Shown here: piece by piece, positions 51,681 through 60,679 of the stretch
Position numbering within the stretch: the stretch's first letter is position 1
How the letters are laid out: every line of letters begins with the position of its first letter
Assembly (NCBI GenBank): GCA_963810615.1
Contig: CAWEOA010000008.1
Coordinates: forward strand, 992,001 to 1,056,000
Length of the DNA stretch: 64,000 nucleotides
Source of the DNA: JARRQJ01 sp963810615
GTDB lineage: Bacteria > Pseudomonadota > Gammaproteobacteria > DRLM01
Reading direction: 5' to 3'
Notes under the pieces: model-generated
What the model saw: only the letters and a program-made list of their open reading frames with translations
What the model was told of the DNA's origin: nothing
Databases searched by the model: none
Translations under genes and position numbers: made by a program

Positions 51681-52463
51681 ATGATCCTCACTGAAGATTA
51701 CGTTGACCTTGAAACTCCCACCGGATTGATGCGTACTCACCGGGTTCGTCCCGCGGTTGCCGGCAGTTATCCAGGAGTGGTGCTGTTTTCCGAGATCTTT
51801 CAGGTGACGGGGCCGATCCTGCGTACGGCGCGGCTGCTGGCGAGTCAGGGTTATCTCGTGGCGATCCCGGAGATTTTTCATGAATTCGAGCCGGCGGGTG
51901 CGGCATTTCCCTATACCCCAGAGGGCACCGACAAGGGTAATCGCTATAAGATAGAAAAGAACTTGGCGGCTTATGATCACGATGCCCAAGTGGTGCTGGA
52001 CCATCTCATGGGTCTGCCCGAATGCAGCGGCCAGCTGGGTTGCGTCGGTATCTGTATCGGCGGCCATTTGGCGTTTCGTTGTGCCATGAATCTGGATGTG
52101 CTTGCTGCGGTATGTTTTTATGCCACCGATATTCACAAGCGCTCGCTGGGCAAAGGGATGAACGATAATACCCTGGACCGCATCCCGGAGATCAAAGGTG
52201 AAATGCTGATGATCTACGGTAAGCAGGATCCGCACATTCCCCAGGAAGGGCGCGAGCTTGTATACCGCAGCTTGAGCGACGCCGGTGTGAATTTCACCTG
52301 GCATGAATTCAACGCCGAACATGCGTTCATTCGCGATGAAGGGCATCGTTACAATGCATCCTTGGCGCAGATTTGCTATGCGATGATGTTTGAGTTGTTT
52401 CAGCGCAAGTTGTTTGCAGGCGAGCAAACGGTGGTGAAGATGGGAGGCGAGGGGCGGCATTGA
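51681..52463 (+). CDS. Dienelactone hydrolase family protein
   Basis: 260 residues of the DLH family. Core motifs: PGVVLFSEIFQVTGPILRTA, YLVAIPEIFHEFEPAG, the nucleophile elbow VGICIGGHLAF with Cys in the G-x-C-x-G position, MLMIYGKQDPHIPQ (Asp) and FNAEHAFIRDE (His). The true dienelactone substrate is only one of several for the family. A start ATG follows taggaataaatc. Confidence 0.9.
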   Translation: MILTEDYVDLETPTGLMRTHRVRPAVAGSYPGVVLFSEIFQVTGPILRTARLLASQGYLVAIPEIFHEFEPAGAAFPYTPEGTDKGNRYKIEKNLAAYDHDAQVVLDHLMGLPECSGQLGCVGICIGGHLAFRCAMNLDVLAAVCFYATDIHKRSLGKGMNDNTLDRIPEIKGEMLMIYGKQDPHIPQEGRELVYRSLSDAGVNFTWHEFNAEHAFIRDEGHRYNASLAQICYAMMFELFQRKLFAGEQTVVKMGGEGRH

Positions 52464-52788
52464 GGGTGCCAAGGATTTATGCCTTGTGGTAGCAATTTAA
52501 AATCCAGCCATGTCTTTGCGACTTGCGATCGTCTGTAAGGATGAGATAATTTGTGCCGCGGTTGATTCTATTAATTATTAATGACATATAGAACATTAGG
52601 GAAATATTACACATTAGTAAATTGTGTGTTATCTCCTTGCGGTATCGGTATGCTAGTTGTTAAGGGCGATACATTATGTAGTACCCGATGTATTGGGTAT
52701 GACCACGGCGTTTAGGCTCATTCAGCCATCAAGTTGCCGACTATTATTATTATCTTCATCAGTACGTCCTGGAGAGTGAGGGTGACAT
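52464..52788. other. AT-rich spacer, possible regulatory region
   Basis: 325 bp. Contains an AT-rich stretch with imperfect inverted repeats (acacattagtaaattgtgtg near 52608; gatacattatgtagtacccg near 52668), suitable as promoter or operator of the following small gene. No coding frame is credible. Confidence 0.4.
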
Positions 52789-52977
52789 ATGACTAAATTT
52801 TGCTATATCTGTCAGGGCAAGATATCGGCCGTGGAAGATTATCGCGCCGTGAAGGGGCTGTTCATGCACAGAATGACCTTGTCGGCCGAGGGTGAGAGGC
52901 GGTATTGCTTCGACGAATACAAAAAGCATCGCAGTAAGGAAGAGACTGTTAATTCAATAAGAATGGCAGGATGGTAA
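52789..52977 (+). CDS. Small CxxC-containing hypothetical protein
   Basis: 62 residues, MTKFCYICQGKISAVEDYRA and onward. A CYIC pair at 5-8 and a further Cys at about 40 suggest half a zinc ribbon; a fourth ligand could be His. No family recognised. It has a fair ribosome-binding site (gagagtgagggtgacat) and a strong terminator 25 bp after its stop, so it is probably a real, independently transcribed gene. Confidence 0.62.
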   Translation: MTKFCYICQGKISAVEDYRAVKGLFMHRMTLSAEGERRYCFDEYKKHRSKEETVNSIRMAGW

Positions 52978-53001
52978 TCTGCTCGTTTGTATTGCTTTTC
53001 C

Positions 53002-53025
53002 GAGGGCGCTAGGCCCTCTTTTTTT
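53002..53025 (+). terminator. Rho-independent terminator
   Basis: Stem gagggc, loop gctag, stem gccctc, followed directly by seven T. Ends transcription of the small gene at 52789. On the minus strand the stem is not followed by T, so it does not serve the ABC transporter gene. Confidence 0.9.
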
Positions 53026-53051
53026 GCGGGTCGAAAAAGACCATATCCTCA

Positions 53052-54797
53052 TCACACATCGAATTGCAGGCTCGCCAGCCGCGCATAGAGTCCGCTTTGT
53101 TTGCGCAGGTCTGCTGGTGTGCCGATCTCGACGATGCGCCCTCGCTCCAATACGACAATGCGATGGGCCTGCTGTACGGTGGCGAGGCGGTGGGCGATGA
53201 TGAGGGTGGTGCGGCCTTCCATGGCGACGTTGAGTCCCTGTTGCACCAGGATTTCCGATTCGGCATCTAAGGCGCTGGTCGCCTCGTCCAGTAACAGCAA
53301 GGGCGCGTCTTTCAAGATGGCCCGGGCGATGGCGATGCGCTGACGCTGTCCGCCGGACAGGCGGGTGCCGCGTTCACCGAGGAAGGTGCGATAGCCCTCC
53401 GGCAGCTGATCGATGAAGCTTTCCACCTGTGCCGCACGGGCGGCGGCCATTACCTCGTCATCGCCCGCCGCCGGCCGGCCGTAGCGGATATTTTCCATGG
53501 CGTCGGCGGAAAAGATCACTGGGTCCTGCGTGACGATGGCGATCTTGTCGCGCAGCTCGTGCAGGGACAGTTCGCGGATGTCCAGGCCGTTGAGTCGGAT
53601 GCAGCCGCTGGAGGCGTCGTAGAAACGCAGCAACAATTGGAAGAGAGTGGTCTTGCCCGCTCCGGAAGGTCCGACCAGCGCCACGTTTTCACCGGGCGCG
53701 ATCTCGAGATTGATATCGTCCAGGGCGGCGGTGAACAGACGCGCCGGATAGCGGAAGCTGACATGTTCGAAGCGGATCGCCGCCTGGCGGGGTTGCGGCA
53801 GCGGCTGCGCGACGTCGGGTTCGGCGATGGCGGGCTCGGCGCGCAGCAGTTCCAGCAGGCGTTCGGTGGCGCCGGCGGCGCGCATGATGTCGCCCCACAC
53901 CTCGGCGATGGTGGCAACGCCGCCCGCCACCAATACCGCGTAGAGGATGAACGATGCCAGTTGACCGCCGCTCATGCTGCCGTCATGCACCTGGTTCGCG
54001 CCTACCCATAACACGAAGATGATGGATCCCATGACGGCGGTGATCATCATGGCCGTTAGCGCCGCGCGTACCCGGGTGCGGCGCACGGCGGCGATAAAGC
54101 TGGTTTCGGCGCGATCGGCGAAGCGTTTGCCTTCCCGTTGTTCCTGGGTATAGGCCTGTACCGTGGGCATGGCGTTGAGTATCTCGCCGGCCAGGGCCGA
54201 GGCATCGGCGATCTTGTCCTGGGATTCCCGCGACAGCTTTTTCAGTTTACGGCCGATGGCAAACAGCGGCAGCGCCAGCAGGGCCATAAGGCCGAAGTTG
54301 AGGGAGAAAAGATGAAAACTGGTGACCGCCAGCATGATCATGCCGCCGGTGAATTGAAACAGGCTGCGCAGGCCCATGGAAACGGAGCTGCCCACTACGG
54401 TTTGGATCAAAGTGGTGTCGCCGGTGAGTCGCGATAATACCTCGCCGGTCTGCAAGGTCTCGAAGAATTGCGGTGATTGTTTGAGTACGCGCGCATAAAC
54501 CGCACTGCGCAGGTCCGCCGTAACGCGCTCGCCCACCCAGGTGACGGTGTAGTAACGCATGGAGACCGCCAAAGCCCACAGCATCGCCAGACCGAACAGG
54601 GCGATGAAGTGGGCGTTGAGATCCAAATTACCCAGCAGTCCGCCGCCGCGGGCGGTGCCCTGGCCGAAGCCGAAATCGATGAGATCGCGAAACGCCAGTG
54701 GTACCACCAGGATGGTGCCGGAGCCCAGGCACAACAGCAGGAAGGCCAGGCCGATGTGGCGGCGATAGGGTCGCAGAAAAGGCCACAGTTCCCGCAA
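53052..54797 (-). CDS. ABC transporter, fused permease and ATPase (ABCB/MsbA-like)
   Basis: 581 residues from a TTG at 54797. Six-helix transmembrane domain (about 1-310) then ATPase domain with Walker A VGPSGAGKTTLFQ, Q-loop, signature TRLSGGQRQRIAIAR and Walker B LLLLDEATSALDAES. The domain order and length fit homodimeric lipid or drug exporters. Reading the same frame upstream gives NPAATTSARRLSP, which looks like a normal N-terminus, but there is no ATG, GTG or TTG in frame there. An ATC codon at 54842 lies six bases after agagga. Whether translation starts at ATC, at TTG or after a sequence error is open. Confidence 0.92.
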   Translation of the reverse strand: MRELWPFLRPYRRHIGLAFLLLCLGSGTILVVPLAFRDLIDFGFGQGTARGGGLLGNLDLNAHFIALFGLAMLWALAVSMRYYTVTWVGERVTADLRSAVYARVLKQSPQFFETLQTGEVLSRLTGDTTLIQTVVGSSVSMGLRSLFQFTGGMIMLAVTSFHLFSLNFGLMALLALPLFAIGRKLKKLSRESQDKIADASALAGEILNAMPTVQAYTQEQREGKRFADRAETSFIAAVRRTRVRAALTAMMITAVMGSIIFVLWVGANQVHDGSMSGGQLASFILYAVLVAGGVATIAEVWGDIMRAAGATERLLELLRAEPAIAEPDVAQPLPQPRQAAIRFEHVSFRYPARLFTAALDDINLEIAPGENVALVGPSGAGKTTLFQLLLRFYDASSGCIRLNGLDIRELSLHELRDKIAIVTQDPVIFSADAMENIRYGRPAAGDDEVMAAARAAQVESFIDQLPEGYRTFLGERGTRLSGGQRQRIAIARAILKDAPLLLLDEATSALDAESEILVQQGLNVAMEGRTTLIIAHRLATVQQAHRIVVLERGRIVEIGTPADLRKQSGLYARLASLQFDV

Positions 54798-54950
54798 GGG
54801 AGAGAGGCGGCGGGCAGAGGTGGTCGCGGCTGGATTGAAGATGGTATGTCCTCTGATGATTGGAATAATAATAACATGGGTGGTGTTATTCGGTAGTCGC
54901 CGGCAGAGTATGAAATAGGGTGGTGAAGGCGTTGTGCATCGAGTTGCTTT

Positions 54951-55050
54951 GTCATTTCGAGCGTAGCGAGAAATCTTCGCCGCAGGGGGAATCGACTAAG
55001 ACAGTGCTGCGCTCGGTACGCGCCAGATTTCTCACCGCGTTCGAAATGAC
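54951..55050. repeat. Family A paired-arm repeat
   Basis: The left arm is gtcatttcgagcgtagcgag then aaatctt; the right arm is agatttctcaccgcgttcga then aatgac. A 100-bp complete element with no nested palindrome. Confidence 0.85.
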
Positions 55051-55105
55051 GCCGAGAAGGTTAAGGCCGCGCTCGGTCCACGAAATCATGTTCGGCGGGA
55101 ATCGA

Positions 55106-55882
55106 TTACAAGGCTTGTATTCTGGTGAGCGGATCCTGTCGGTAAAACTGCTTGAACACTTCGTACACTTGCGGATAGGTCTCCTGCAATAGCTGCGGCA
55201 GTTCGAAAAAGATCTCGGTCGCCACCGCGAAAAATTCCGCAGGATTTGTGGCGGCGTAGGGATCGATAGCGGTGTGGTGATTGTGTTGAAGTCGCTGAAG
55301 GAGCTCGGCGTAGGCTGCAGCGAGCGCCTCGGTCCAAGCCGGACGCGACATGTCCGGATGCAGCGGCGGCATGCCGTTGGCGGCGCCGTTCAACATATCC
55401 AGCTTGTGGGCGAATTCGTGCAGGATGACATTGGAGCCGTGACGGTGAAGCTGGGCCCCGGCTTGGGCGTCGCCCCATGACAGGATGACCGGACCCTGGC
55501 CCCAGGTTTCGCCGCCCAGGGCATGGCGGCTGCGATGCACTACCCCGGCCTCGTCGCGTTCCTCGCGGGACACGATAAAACTGTCCGGGTAGACGATGAT
55601 TTCTTGCCAGCCGTCGAAGTAGTCGAGATCGAGATTCAGTATCAGCAGGCAGGCCTGGGCGGCGATCATCACGCGCATGTCGTTCGTAACCGTTAGCCCC
55701 TGGGCGCCGACGATGCTCTTATCATGCAAGAAGCGGCTGGCCAGTTCCCTGAGACGATGCCGCTCGGCGGGGTCGAGCCGTGTCATGATCGCCGCTTGCG
55801 ACAGTGCGCTGTCCCACAGCGGCAGAGGGATGCGGTGTTTGCGTAAAAAACGTTGATGCCACCAGCGCTGCAGGCGATTCAT
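55106..55882 (-). CDS. mtfA: Zinc-dependent peptidase MtfA
   Basis: 258 residues from the ATG at 55882 (MNRLQRWWHQRFLRKHRIP); the frame is open to 56005. The M90 zinc motif is NVILHEFAHKLDML with HEFAH, and the downstream Glu ligand is in TNPAEFFAVATEIFFE. MtfA (YeeI) titrates the repressor Mlc and so affects PTS glucose transport in E. coli; Mlc is not in this window. Full length. Confidence 0.93.
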   Translation of the reverse strand: MNRLQRWWHQRFLRKHRIPLPLWDSALSQAAIMTRLDPAERHRLRELASRFLHDKSIVGAQGLTVTNDMRVMIAAQACLLILNLDLDYFDGWQEIIVYPDSFIVSREERDEAGVVHRSRHALGGETWGQGPVILSWGDAQAGAQLHRHGSNVILHEFAHKLDMLNGAANGMPPLHPDMSRPAWTEALAAAYAELLQRLQHNHHTAIDPYAATNPAEFFAVATEIFFELPQLLQETYPQVYEVFKQFYRQDPLTRIQAL

Positions 55883-55909
55883 GTCGCGTGTTCCGATGTC
55901 TTTACCCGT

Positions 55910-56052
55910 GTCATTCCTGGAGAAGGGATAAGTGCTCTCTGGAAATCTATGCCCGGTTAAGATTACCAGACGCAGGTCCTGGCCGGAGTGAAGTTTTCTC
56001 TCCACAATGCATAAATTGCCTAAACGGCATAAATCGTCGTTCTCGCAATGAC
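55910..56052. repeat. Degenerate family A element with nested palindrome
   Basis: The left part gtcattcctggagaagggat and right part cgtcgttctcgcaatgac are weakly conserved; the nested palindrome tgcctaaacggcataaatc at 56016-56034 is clear. The remaining 56053-56224 has no gene. Confidence 0.5.
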
Positions 56053-56224
56053 AATCGATGCGGAATTTGGATTTTCATATATAAGGGCGGGCGCTGGATT
56101 CGGAGCGAGTAGGATGGTGGGAGTTGTCATACAATTGGAGCCGGGACATGATATCGTTTATGGCTGTGTGGGGTGATGTGAATGAATCGATCTTAAATGA
56201 GAACTAATTCTTCGAGTATTGATC

Positions 56225-56605
56225 ATGGCTGAGTTATCGCCTTATGGACGTCTGGGTGGGGCGGCGGCGGTTCGCAAACTGGTGGACCGCTTTTATGATC
56301 TGATGGACAGTTTGCCGGAGGCCGCGCAAATACGGGGCTTGCATCCCGAGGACTTGGGGGGTTCCCGGGATAAGTTGTTCAAGTTCTTGTCGGGTTGGTT
56401 GGGCGGACCGCCGTTGTATGAGGCGGAATACGGCCATCCACGCCTGCGGGCACGGCATCTGCCGTTTCCCATCGGTGAGGTGGAACGGGACGCCTGGCTG
56501 AGGTGTATGGAACAGGCGCTGGCGGAAACGGAGATGGAGGAATTACTGCGCAATCACTTGCTGCAGTCCTTGCGCAATACCGCGGATCATATGCGGAACC
56601 GCTAG
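56225..56605 (+). CDS. Group II truncated haemoglobin
   Basis: 126 residues from the ATG at 56225 (a TTG lies two codons earlier). Two-over-two globin of the trHbO group: PYGRLGGAAAVRKLVDRFYD (helices A-B), LHPEDL, KLFKFLSGWLGGPPLYEAEYG, the GHPRLRARHLPF block with the haem-ligating His, and ERDAWLRCMEQAL with the group II Trp. It binds O2 or NO; detoxification of reactive nitrogen species is the usual suggestion. Confidence 0.94.
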   Translation: MAELSPYGRLGGAAAVRKLVDRFYDLMDSLPEAAQIRGLHPEDLGGSRDKLFKFLSGWLGGPPLYEAEYGHPRLRARHLPFPIGEVERDAWLRCMEQALAETEMEELLRNHLLQSLRNTADHMRNR

Positions 56606-56655
56606 AACCTATTAACCCTGTCCCTACCGGGCGAGCCGGCGCTGCGCTGCCGAGG

Positions 56656-57192
56656 TCATTTGGTCTTGGTGCACTCCGCGCCCAGCCAATGGCCGGACAT
56701 GGTGCCTATCATAGTCATGGTGTTTGCACCGTTGGTGACGGTCATGGAGACCTTGCCTGTGACGTGTTCGCGGTCCTTGGCCTTATAGGTGAAGTCACCG
56801 GTGGACCGGGTATTACCTTTGGCGCAATCAATAGTGCCGCTCATGCTTTTGGCGGAATGCTTGGATAGCTTATTTTTGCATTTCATGCCGGATTGATCCG
56901 CATTGAACAGGTCTTCGCTTTTGTTCAAATCTGCTTGAGTGATACATTGTTTTAGTTCACGGATATGGGGTTTGGCGCTTTCCGCCATCATTTTCTCTAT
57001 AGCGGCACGTTGTTGCGGGCTCAAGCCCTGCAACTGTTCTTCGGGTATGGGCGGCATGCCGTGCATTTCCCCGCGGACGGTCATTTCCCACAAGCCCGGT
57101 TTGATATTCAAGGGTTCGGCCACGGCGCTTGTGATCGCACCCGTCATCATCAGGCCGGCCATAACGGCGGCGTACACATTATATTTGTTCAC
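56656..57192 (-). CDS. DUF3617 family periplasmic protein
   Basis: 178 residues. The signal peptide is 1-25 (AVMAGLMMTGAITSAVA-EP). It contains the DUF3617 blocks NIKPGLWEMTVRGEMHGMPP, RELKQCITQADLNKS and CKNKLSKHSAKSMSGTIDCA with paired cysteines. The family is small, exported and uncharacterised. It lies 24 bp after (downstream of) the PLD gene stop and in the same direction as it, so the two may share a transcript. Confidence 0.9.
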   Translation of the reverse strand: MNKYNVYAAVMAGLMMTGAITSAVAEPLNIKPGLWEMTVRGEMHGMPPIPEEQLQGLSPQQRAAIEKMMAESAKPHIRELKQCITQADLNKSEDLFNADQSGMKCKNKLSKHSAKSMSGTIDCAKGNTRSTGDFTYKAKDREHVTGKVSMTVTNGANTMTMIGTMSGHWLGAECTKTK

Positions 57193-57216
57193 AGTGATCT
57201 CCCTGTGAGTTGGTGT

Positions 57217-57810
57217 TTAGTTATCCCCATGGCTGACGCTTTTTCGCCAAGTCCAGTTCCTGGCGTATAACCGCGCCAGGGCCGGGGCGTGGCTGATGAT
57301 CAACACATTCTCGGCGTTTCTTTGCTGGGCCGATCGAGTGAAGTTGAAACTCCCGCTAATGACGCTGTCGCTATCGATTACCATAACTTTATTATGTGCG
57401 ATGGCGACGGAGTCGTCGATCCATACCGGTATGTTGTGATTCTTGAGATAATGCTCCCCGCTATAACGGACTGATTTGTTGATTTTGTCAAGAATGATTT
57501 CCACATCGACACCTCGTGCTTTCGCCTGGCCCAGGGCCGTGATGATCGCCGGGCTGGTAAAGCCGTAGGCCTGCACCAGGATCTGCTTCTTGGCGGCGGC
57601 GATGGCCGTGACAATCACCTTGGTGGCATCGCCATTGGGTGAAAAGGCCACCGTTGCGTCGGCGCCGCTCAGTGAGAGTGTCGCCGCCGGCGGTGCGTGT
57701 TGCCCGGCCGCGGTCGCGTGATGAGGGTTGCGCTTGGCCCATGCCGCGGGGCAGGAGAAACCCAAGACGACTGCGATGCTTAAAATGAGGGCTTTGTTGT
57801 TACTGGGCAT
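57217..57810 (-). CDS. Exported phospholipase D-like nuclease (Nuc type)
   Basis: 197 residues. Signal peptide about 1-25 (LSIAVVLGFSCPAAWA-KR). One HKD motif: HNKVMVIDSDSVISGSFNFT with His, Lys and Asp, plus GSFNFT. Single-HKD proteins of about this size (Nuc, Zucchini/MitoPLD type) work as dimers and cut nucleic acid or lipid phosphodiesters. The periplasmic location suggests a scavenging or defensive nuclease. Followed by the DUF3617 gene. Confidence 0.9.
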   Translation of the reverse strand: MPSNNKALILSIAVVLGFSCPAAWAKRNPHHATAAGQHAPPAATLSLSGADATVAFSPNGDATKVIVTAIAAAKKQILVQAYGFTSPAIITALGQAKARGVDVEIILDKINKSVRYSGEHYLKNHNIPVWIDDSVAIAHNKVMVIDSDSVISGSFNFTRSAQQRNAENVLIISHAPALARLYARNWTWRKSVSHGDN

Positions 57811-58125
57811 TGATTTTTTGTTAAGCCTGATGCGGGCGCGATACCCGTCGGCGTGGGATCCAATATTTTGGAAAAGTCAGATTGATATCGTCAGCGGTGG
57901 AATATTGTTGACTAAGGAGCGGCGATGATTGTAATGAATCGTCGGCCATCTGGAAATAGCCGCGTGTCGTGCACAATGCCTATCCATGCCGGTCGTTTGA
58001 TGTCTCCGGGTGCTCGGCGACCTTGCGAACAGTCCGTGATAGTTTTGTGACCATTGTGTTATCGGCATGAGAACTTTTTGTTGTGGAATGCGGGGTGATC
58101 GGGTATTCACAAGAGGAGCTTAGAT
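57811..58125. other. Gene-free spacer
   Basis: 315 bp upstream of both divergent transcripts (PLD-like minus, lipoprotein plus). No repeat or gene recognised. Likely holds both promoters. Confidence 0.4.
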
Positions 58126-58314
58126 ATGTCGACTAAAAGGCTGGCGGTTGTGCTTTCTTCCATCTGTGTCGCAGCGGCGCTGTGCCTCTCCGGGTGCGCG
58201 TCGAGTGATATGAAATCCAAGGACGATTCCATGCAAAAACCGATGATGAAGGATTCGGGAAAAACCATGGACGACAAAATGGATAAGCATGATGATATGA
58301 ATGGTTCCATGTAA
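58126..58314 (+). CDS. Small Met/Lys/Asp-rich lipoprotein (MKD repeats)
   Basis: 62 residues. Lipoprotein signal with lipobox LSGC (Cys at 24). The mature part is short and highly polar, with repeated Met-Lys-x-Asp units (MKSKDD, MQKPMMKD, MDDKMDKHDDMN), similar to pentapeptide MXKDX-repeat proteins. The ribosome-binding site aagaggagctta is strong. Function unknown; Met/His/Asp richness would suit metal binding, which is only a guess. Confidence 0.75.
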   Translation: MSTKRLAVVLSSICVAAALCLSGCASSDMKSKDDSMQKPMMKDSGKTMDDKMDKHDDMNGSM

Positions 58315-58754
58315 AGCGGATAGGTGGCTGGTTGGCGGGCGTCTGTCATCCGCTGTGGCAGGATGACGGATGTCCGCTGTGGGTTGCATTTGTGTCCGCT
58401 TGCCCCTTGGGCTTTATTTATGATAAATATCAATTAGATATGATTTCGGGTCAAGCAGGGGCGGGCCGCCGTTGATGCAATGTCTTAGTTAAGACAGTCC
58501 TCGTCTACACTTCCTCATTTGTAACATCCTCTAAGTAATTTCTAATCCGGTTCCGGGTGCTGCCGTTAATAATAATTGCTTACTCCTACGCACCGTCAAT
58601 GCCTGATGGCATTCGGATTTATATACATTATAAGTACTTGGGGGTATCCCTGACGCGTCGAGTAAGCTGCTGTCGCGATCATCCTTGCTTAGGGGACGGT
58701 TGCGAAGGGCATTAATGGAAGTTTGGTGGCAAGGGTGAATGGAGCGCTGGGGCA
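58315..58754. other. Spacer with a perfect small palindrome
   Basis: 440 bp. Contains gtcatcc ... ggatgac (58345-58367) after the lipoprotein and a perfect 16-bp palindrome tgtcttagttaagaca (58481-58496). AT-rich after 58500, as expected of the HD-GYP promoter region. No gene. Confidence 0.45.
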
Positions 58755-59933
58755 GTGCGTAAAAAGATCAAGATTAACGATATTCGACTCGGAATGTTTA
58801 TCGATGAGCTGGGCGGTCGCTGGCTCGATCATCCGTTCTGGAAGTCTGCATTCCTGCTTGATGACGACAAGGATCTGCAGGCGCTGAAGACCTGCGGCAT
58901 TAAAGAGGTGTGGATAGACACCACCAAGGGTCTGGATGTCGCCGAAGCCCGGATTGAGGAATCGCCGATATTGCAGGCGGTTTCCCAGGAGACATCAACA
59001 GAGATTCGGGTTTCCTTGGAACAGGAGTTGGTACGCGCGCGTAACATTCAGGCCAAGGCCAAGGCGGCCGTGATGTCCATGTTCCAAGAGGCGCGTATGG
59101 GCAATGCCTTGAAGGTGAGCGAGGCTGTTACCCTCGTGGACGAGATCAGCGGTTCGGTGATACGCAATCCCGGCGCCATGCTGACTCTGGCGCGCTTGAA
59201 AAACAAGGATGACTATACTTATCTGCACTCGGTGGCGGTTTGTGCCTTGATGATAGCCCTGGGCCGCCAGCGCGGCTTCGAAGGCGAGGAATTGCGCTCC
59301 TTGGGGATGGCGGGTCTGTTGCACGATGTCGGCAAGGTCGGCATACCCGAGGAAGTACTCAATAAGCCGGGGCGCCTCACGGATGAGGAGTTCGAGATCA
59401 TCAAGCAACATCCGGTCAAAGGTTGGGAGATATTGAAGGCCAGTTATGACGTGGATGAGACGGCCATGGATGTATGCCGTCATCACCATGAGCGCGTCGA
59501 CGGCAAAGGCTATCCCGATAAATTATCCGGAGAGGCCTTGTCGGTGTATGCGCGGATGGGAGCGGTGTGCGATGTCTATGATGCCATCACCTCCGAGCGT
59601 TGTTATAAAGAGCCCTGGGAACCTGCCACGGCCTTGCGCAAGATGGCAGAGTGGAAGGAAGGGCAGTTTGACGAGGCGATATTTCAGGCCTTCGTCAAGA
59701 CCGTGGGCATTTATCCCACCGGGACTTTGGTCAAGCTGCAGTCGGGGCGGCTGGGCGTGGTCACCGATCAAACCAATGCCGGCTTGTTGAAACCGCAGGT
59801 CAAGGTGTTCTTTTCCGGCAAGTCGCGAGGTCCCATCCCCCAGAAGATCGTCGATCTCGCCCGCTCTCAAGACAAGATCGAATCCGTAGAAGACCCGCTG
59901 CGCTGGGGTTTCGACATGTCCAAAATCATGTAG
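58755..59933 (+). CDS. HD-GYP cyclic-di-GMP phosphodiesterase
   Basis: 392 residues from a GTG at 58755. N-terminal DUF3391 domain (about 1-130; INDIRLGMFIDELGGRW). HD-GYP domain (about 160-340) with all metal and GYP residues: SVAVCALMIALGR, GLLHDVGKVGIPEEVLNKPG, ILKASYDV, HHERVDGKGYPDKL and ARMGAVCDVYDAITSER. It hydrolyses c-di-GMP. Together with the GGDEF-EAL protein at 4859 it shows that c-di-GMP signalling is present. Single gene. Confidence 0.93.
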   Translation: MRKKIKINDIRLGMFIDELGGRWLDHPFWKSAFLLDDDKDLQALKTCGIKEVWIDTTKGLDVAEARIEESPILQAVSQETSTEIRVSLEQELVRARNIQAKAKAAVMSMFQEARMGNALKVSEAVTLVDEISGSVIRNPGAMLTLARLKNKDDYTYLHSVAVCALMIALGRQRGFEGEELRSLGMAGLLHDVGKVGIPEEVLNKPGRLTDEEFEIIKQHPVKGWEILKASYDVDETAMDVCRHHHERVDGKGYPDKLSGEALSVYARMGAVCDVYDAITSERCYKEPWEPATALRKMAEWKEGQFDEAIFQAFVKTVGIYPTGTLVKLQSGRLGVVTDQTNAGLLKPQVKVFFSGKSRGPIPQKIVDLARSQDKIESVEDPLRWGFDMSKIM

Positions 59934-60102
59934 GTACTACGGGATGGGCGTTGTAACGGCGCAGAAGCCGAGGGTGTCGTCGCGGGATAGAATTTAAAGG
60001 ATGCCGGGACCCGATCGGCCCCGGCAGTTCCGCATCTAGATGTCTGTTGTCGTTATCGGCTTGGCTGGTGCGTCGAACTCACCGCGCGCATAACGAACAG
60101 GG

Positions 60103-60657
60103 TTACCAACTCCATTTGCCCTTGCCGGGCACCACTACCGTATCTTCATCAAAGACGGCGTCCTTGGCCTTGGTGTGGCAGGCGTCGCAGAAGCTCAAGG
60201 ATTTGACCTTGTCGCCCTTGATCAGTTTGACGGGTATCTCGTGATGTTTGCGGCGGATATAGGTGACATCGGTGATGCGGGTCGGAATCTCGCCCTTGTT
60301 GAGCGAGGCCATGATCTTCTTGGAACGTTTGTATGGCGATTTGTCCGCCGAATTCTTCACCGCATAGTCCAGGATGTGTTGCTGGGTCGCGCTCGGCAGT
60401 TCGGCATCTTCGCCGAAGTGGTCCGCCAGGGCATCGCCGCTCAGCAGTTTGCGCCAGGAACTCTCCGGCAGCCAGCCGGGCTGATAGGGGAAATGGCATG
60501 AACCGCATTCCTTCTTATAAGTGGTGTCGGTGGCCGGGGCGATTTCGTGTTTGCGGCTGAAAATAGACAGCCAGGACGAACCATCGTCGTCGGCGTAACT
60601 CAACGGAATGACACCGGCGCACATTAGGGCGGTTAATAGTAATACGGATTTTTTCAT
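60103..60657 (-). CDS. Diheme cytochrome c (DHC)
   Basis: 184 residues. The signal peptide is about 1-22 (LLTALMCAGVIPLSYA-DD). Two haem motifs, CGSCH (about 51-55) and CDACH (about 158-162), with LPESSWRKLLSGDALADHFG between, match DHC (pfam Dihem_cytc). In the studied Shewanella and Rhodobacter systems DHC passes electrons to SHP. Here it is the last gene of the four-gene operon, 22 bp after SHP-like. Confidence 0.92.
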   Translation of the reverse strand: MKKSVLLLTALMCAGVIPLSYADDDGSSWLSIFSRKHEIAPATDTTYKKECGSCHFPYQPGWLPESSWRKLLSGDALADHFGEDAELPSATQQHILDYAVKNSADKSPYKRSKKIMASLNKGEIPTRITDVTYIRRKHHEIPVKLIKGDKVKSLSFCDACHTKAKDAVFDEDTVVVPGKGKWSW

Positions 60658-60679
60658 TGCGTCCTCTTTGTGTTAAAAC

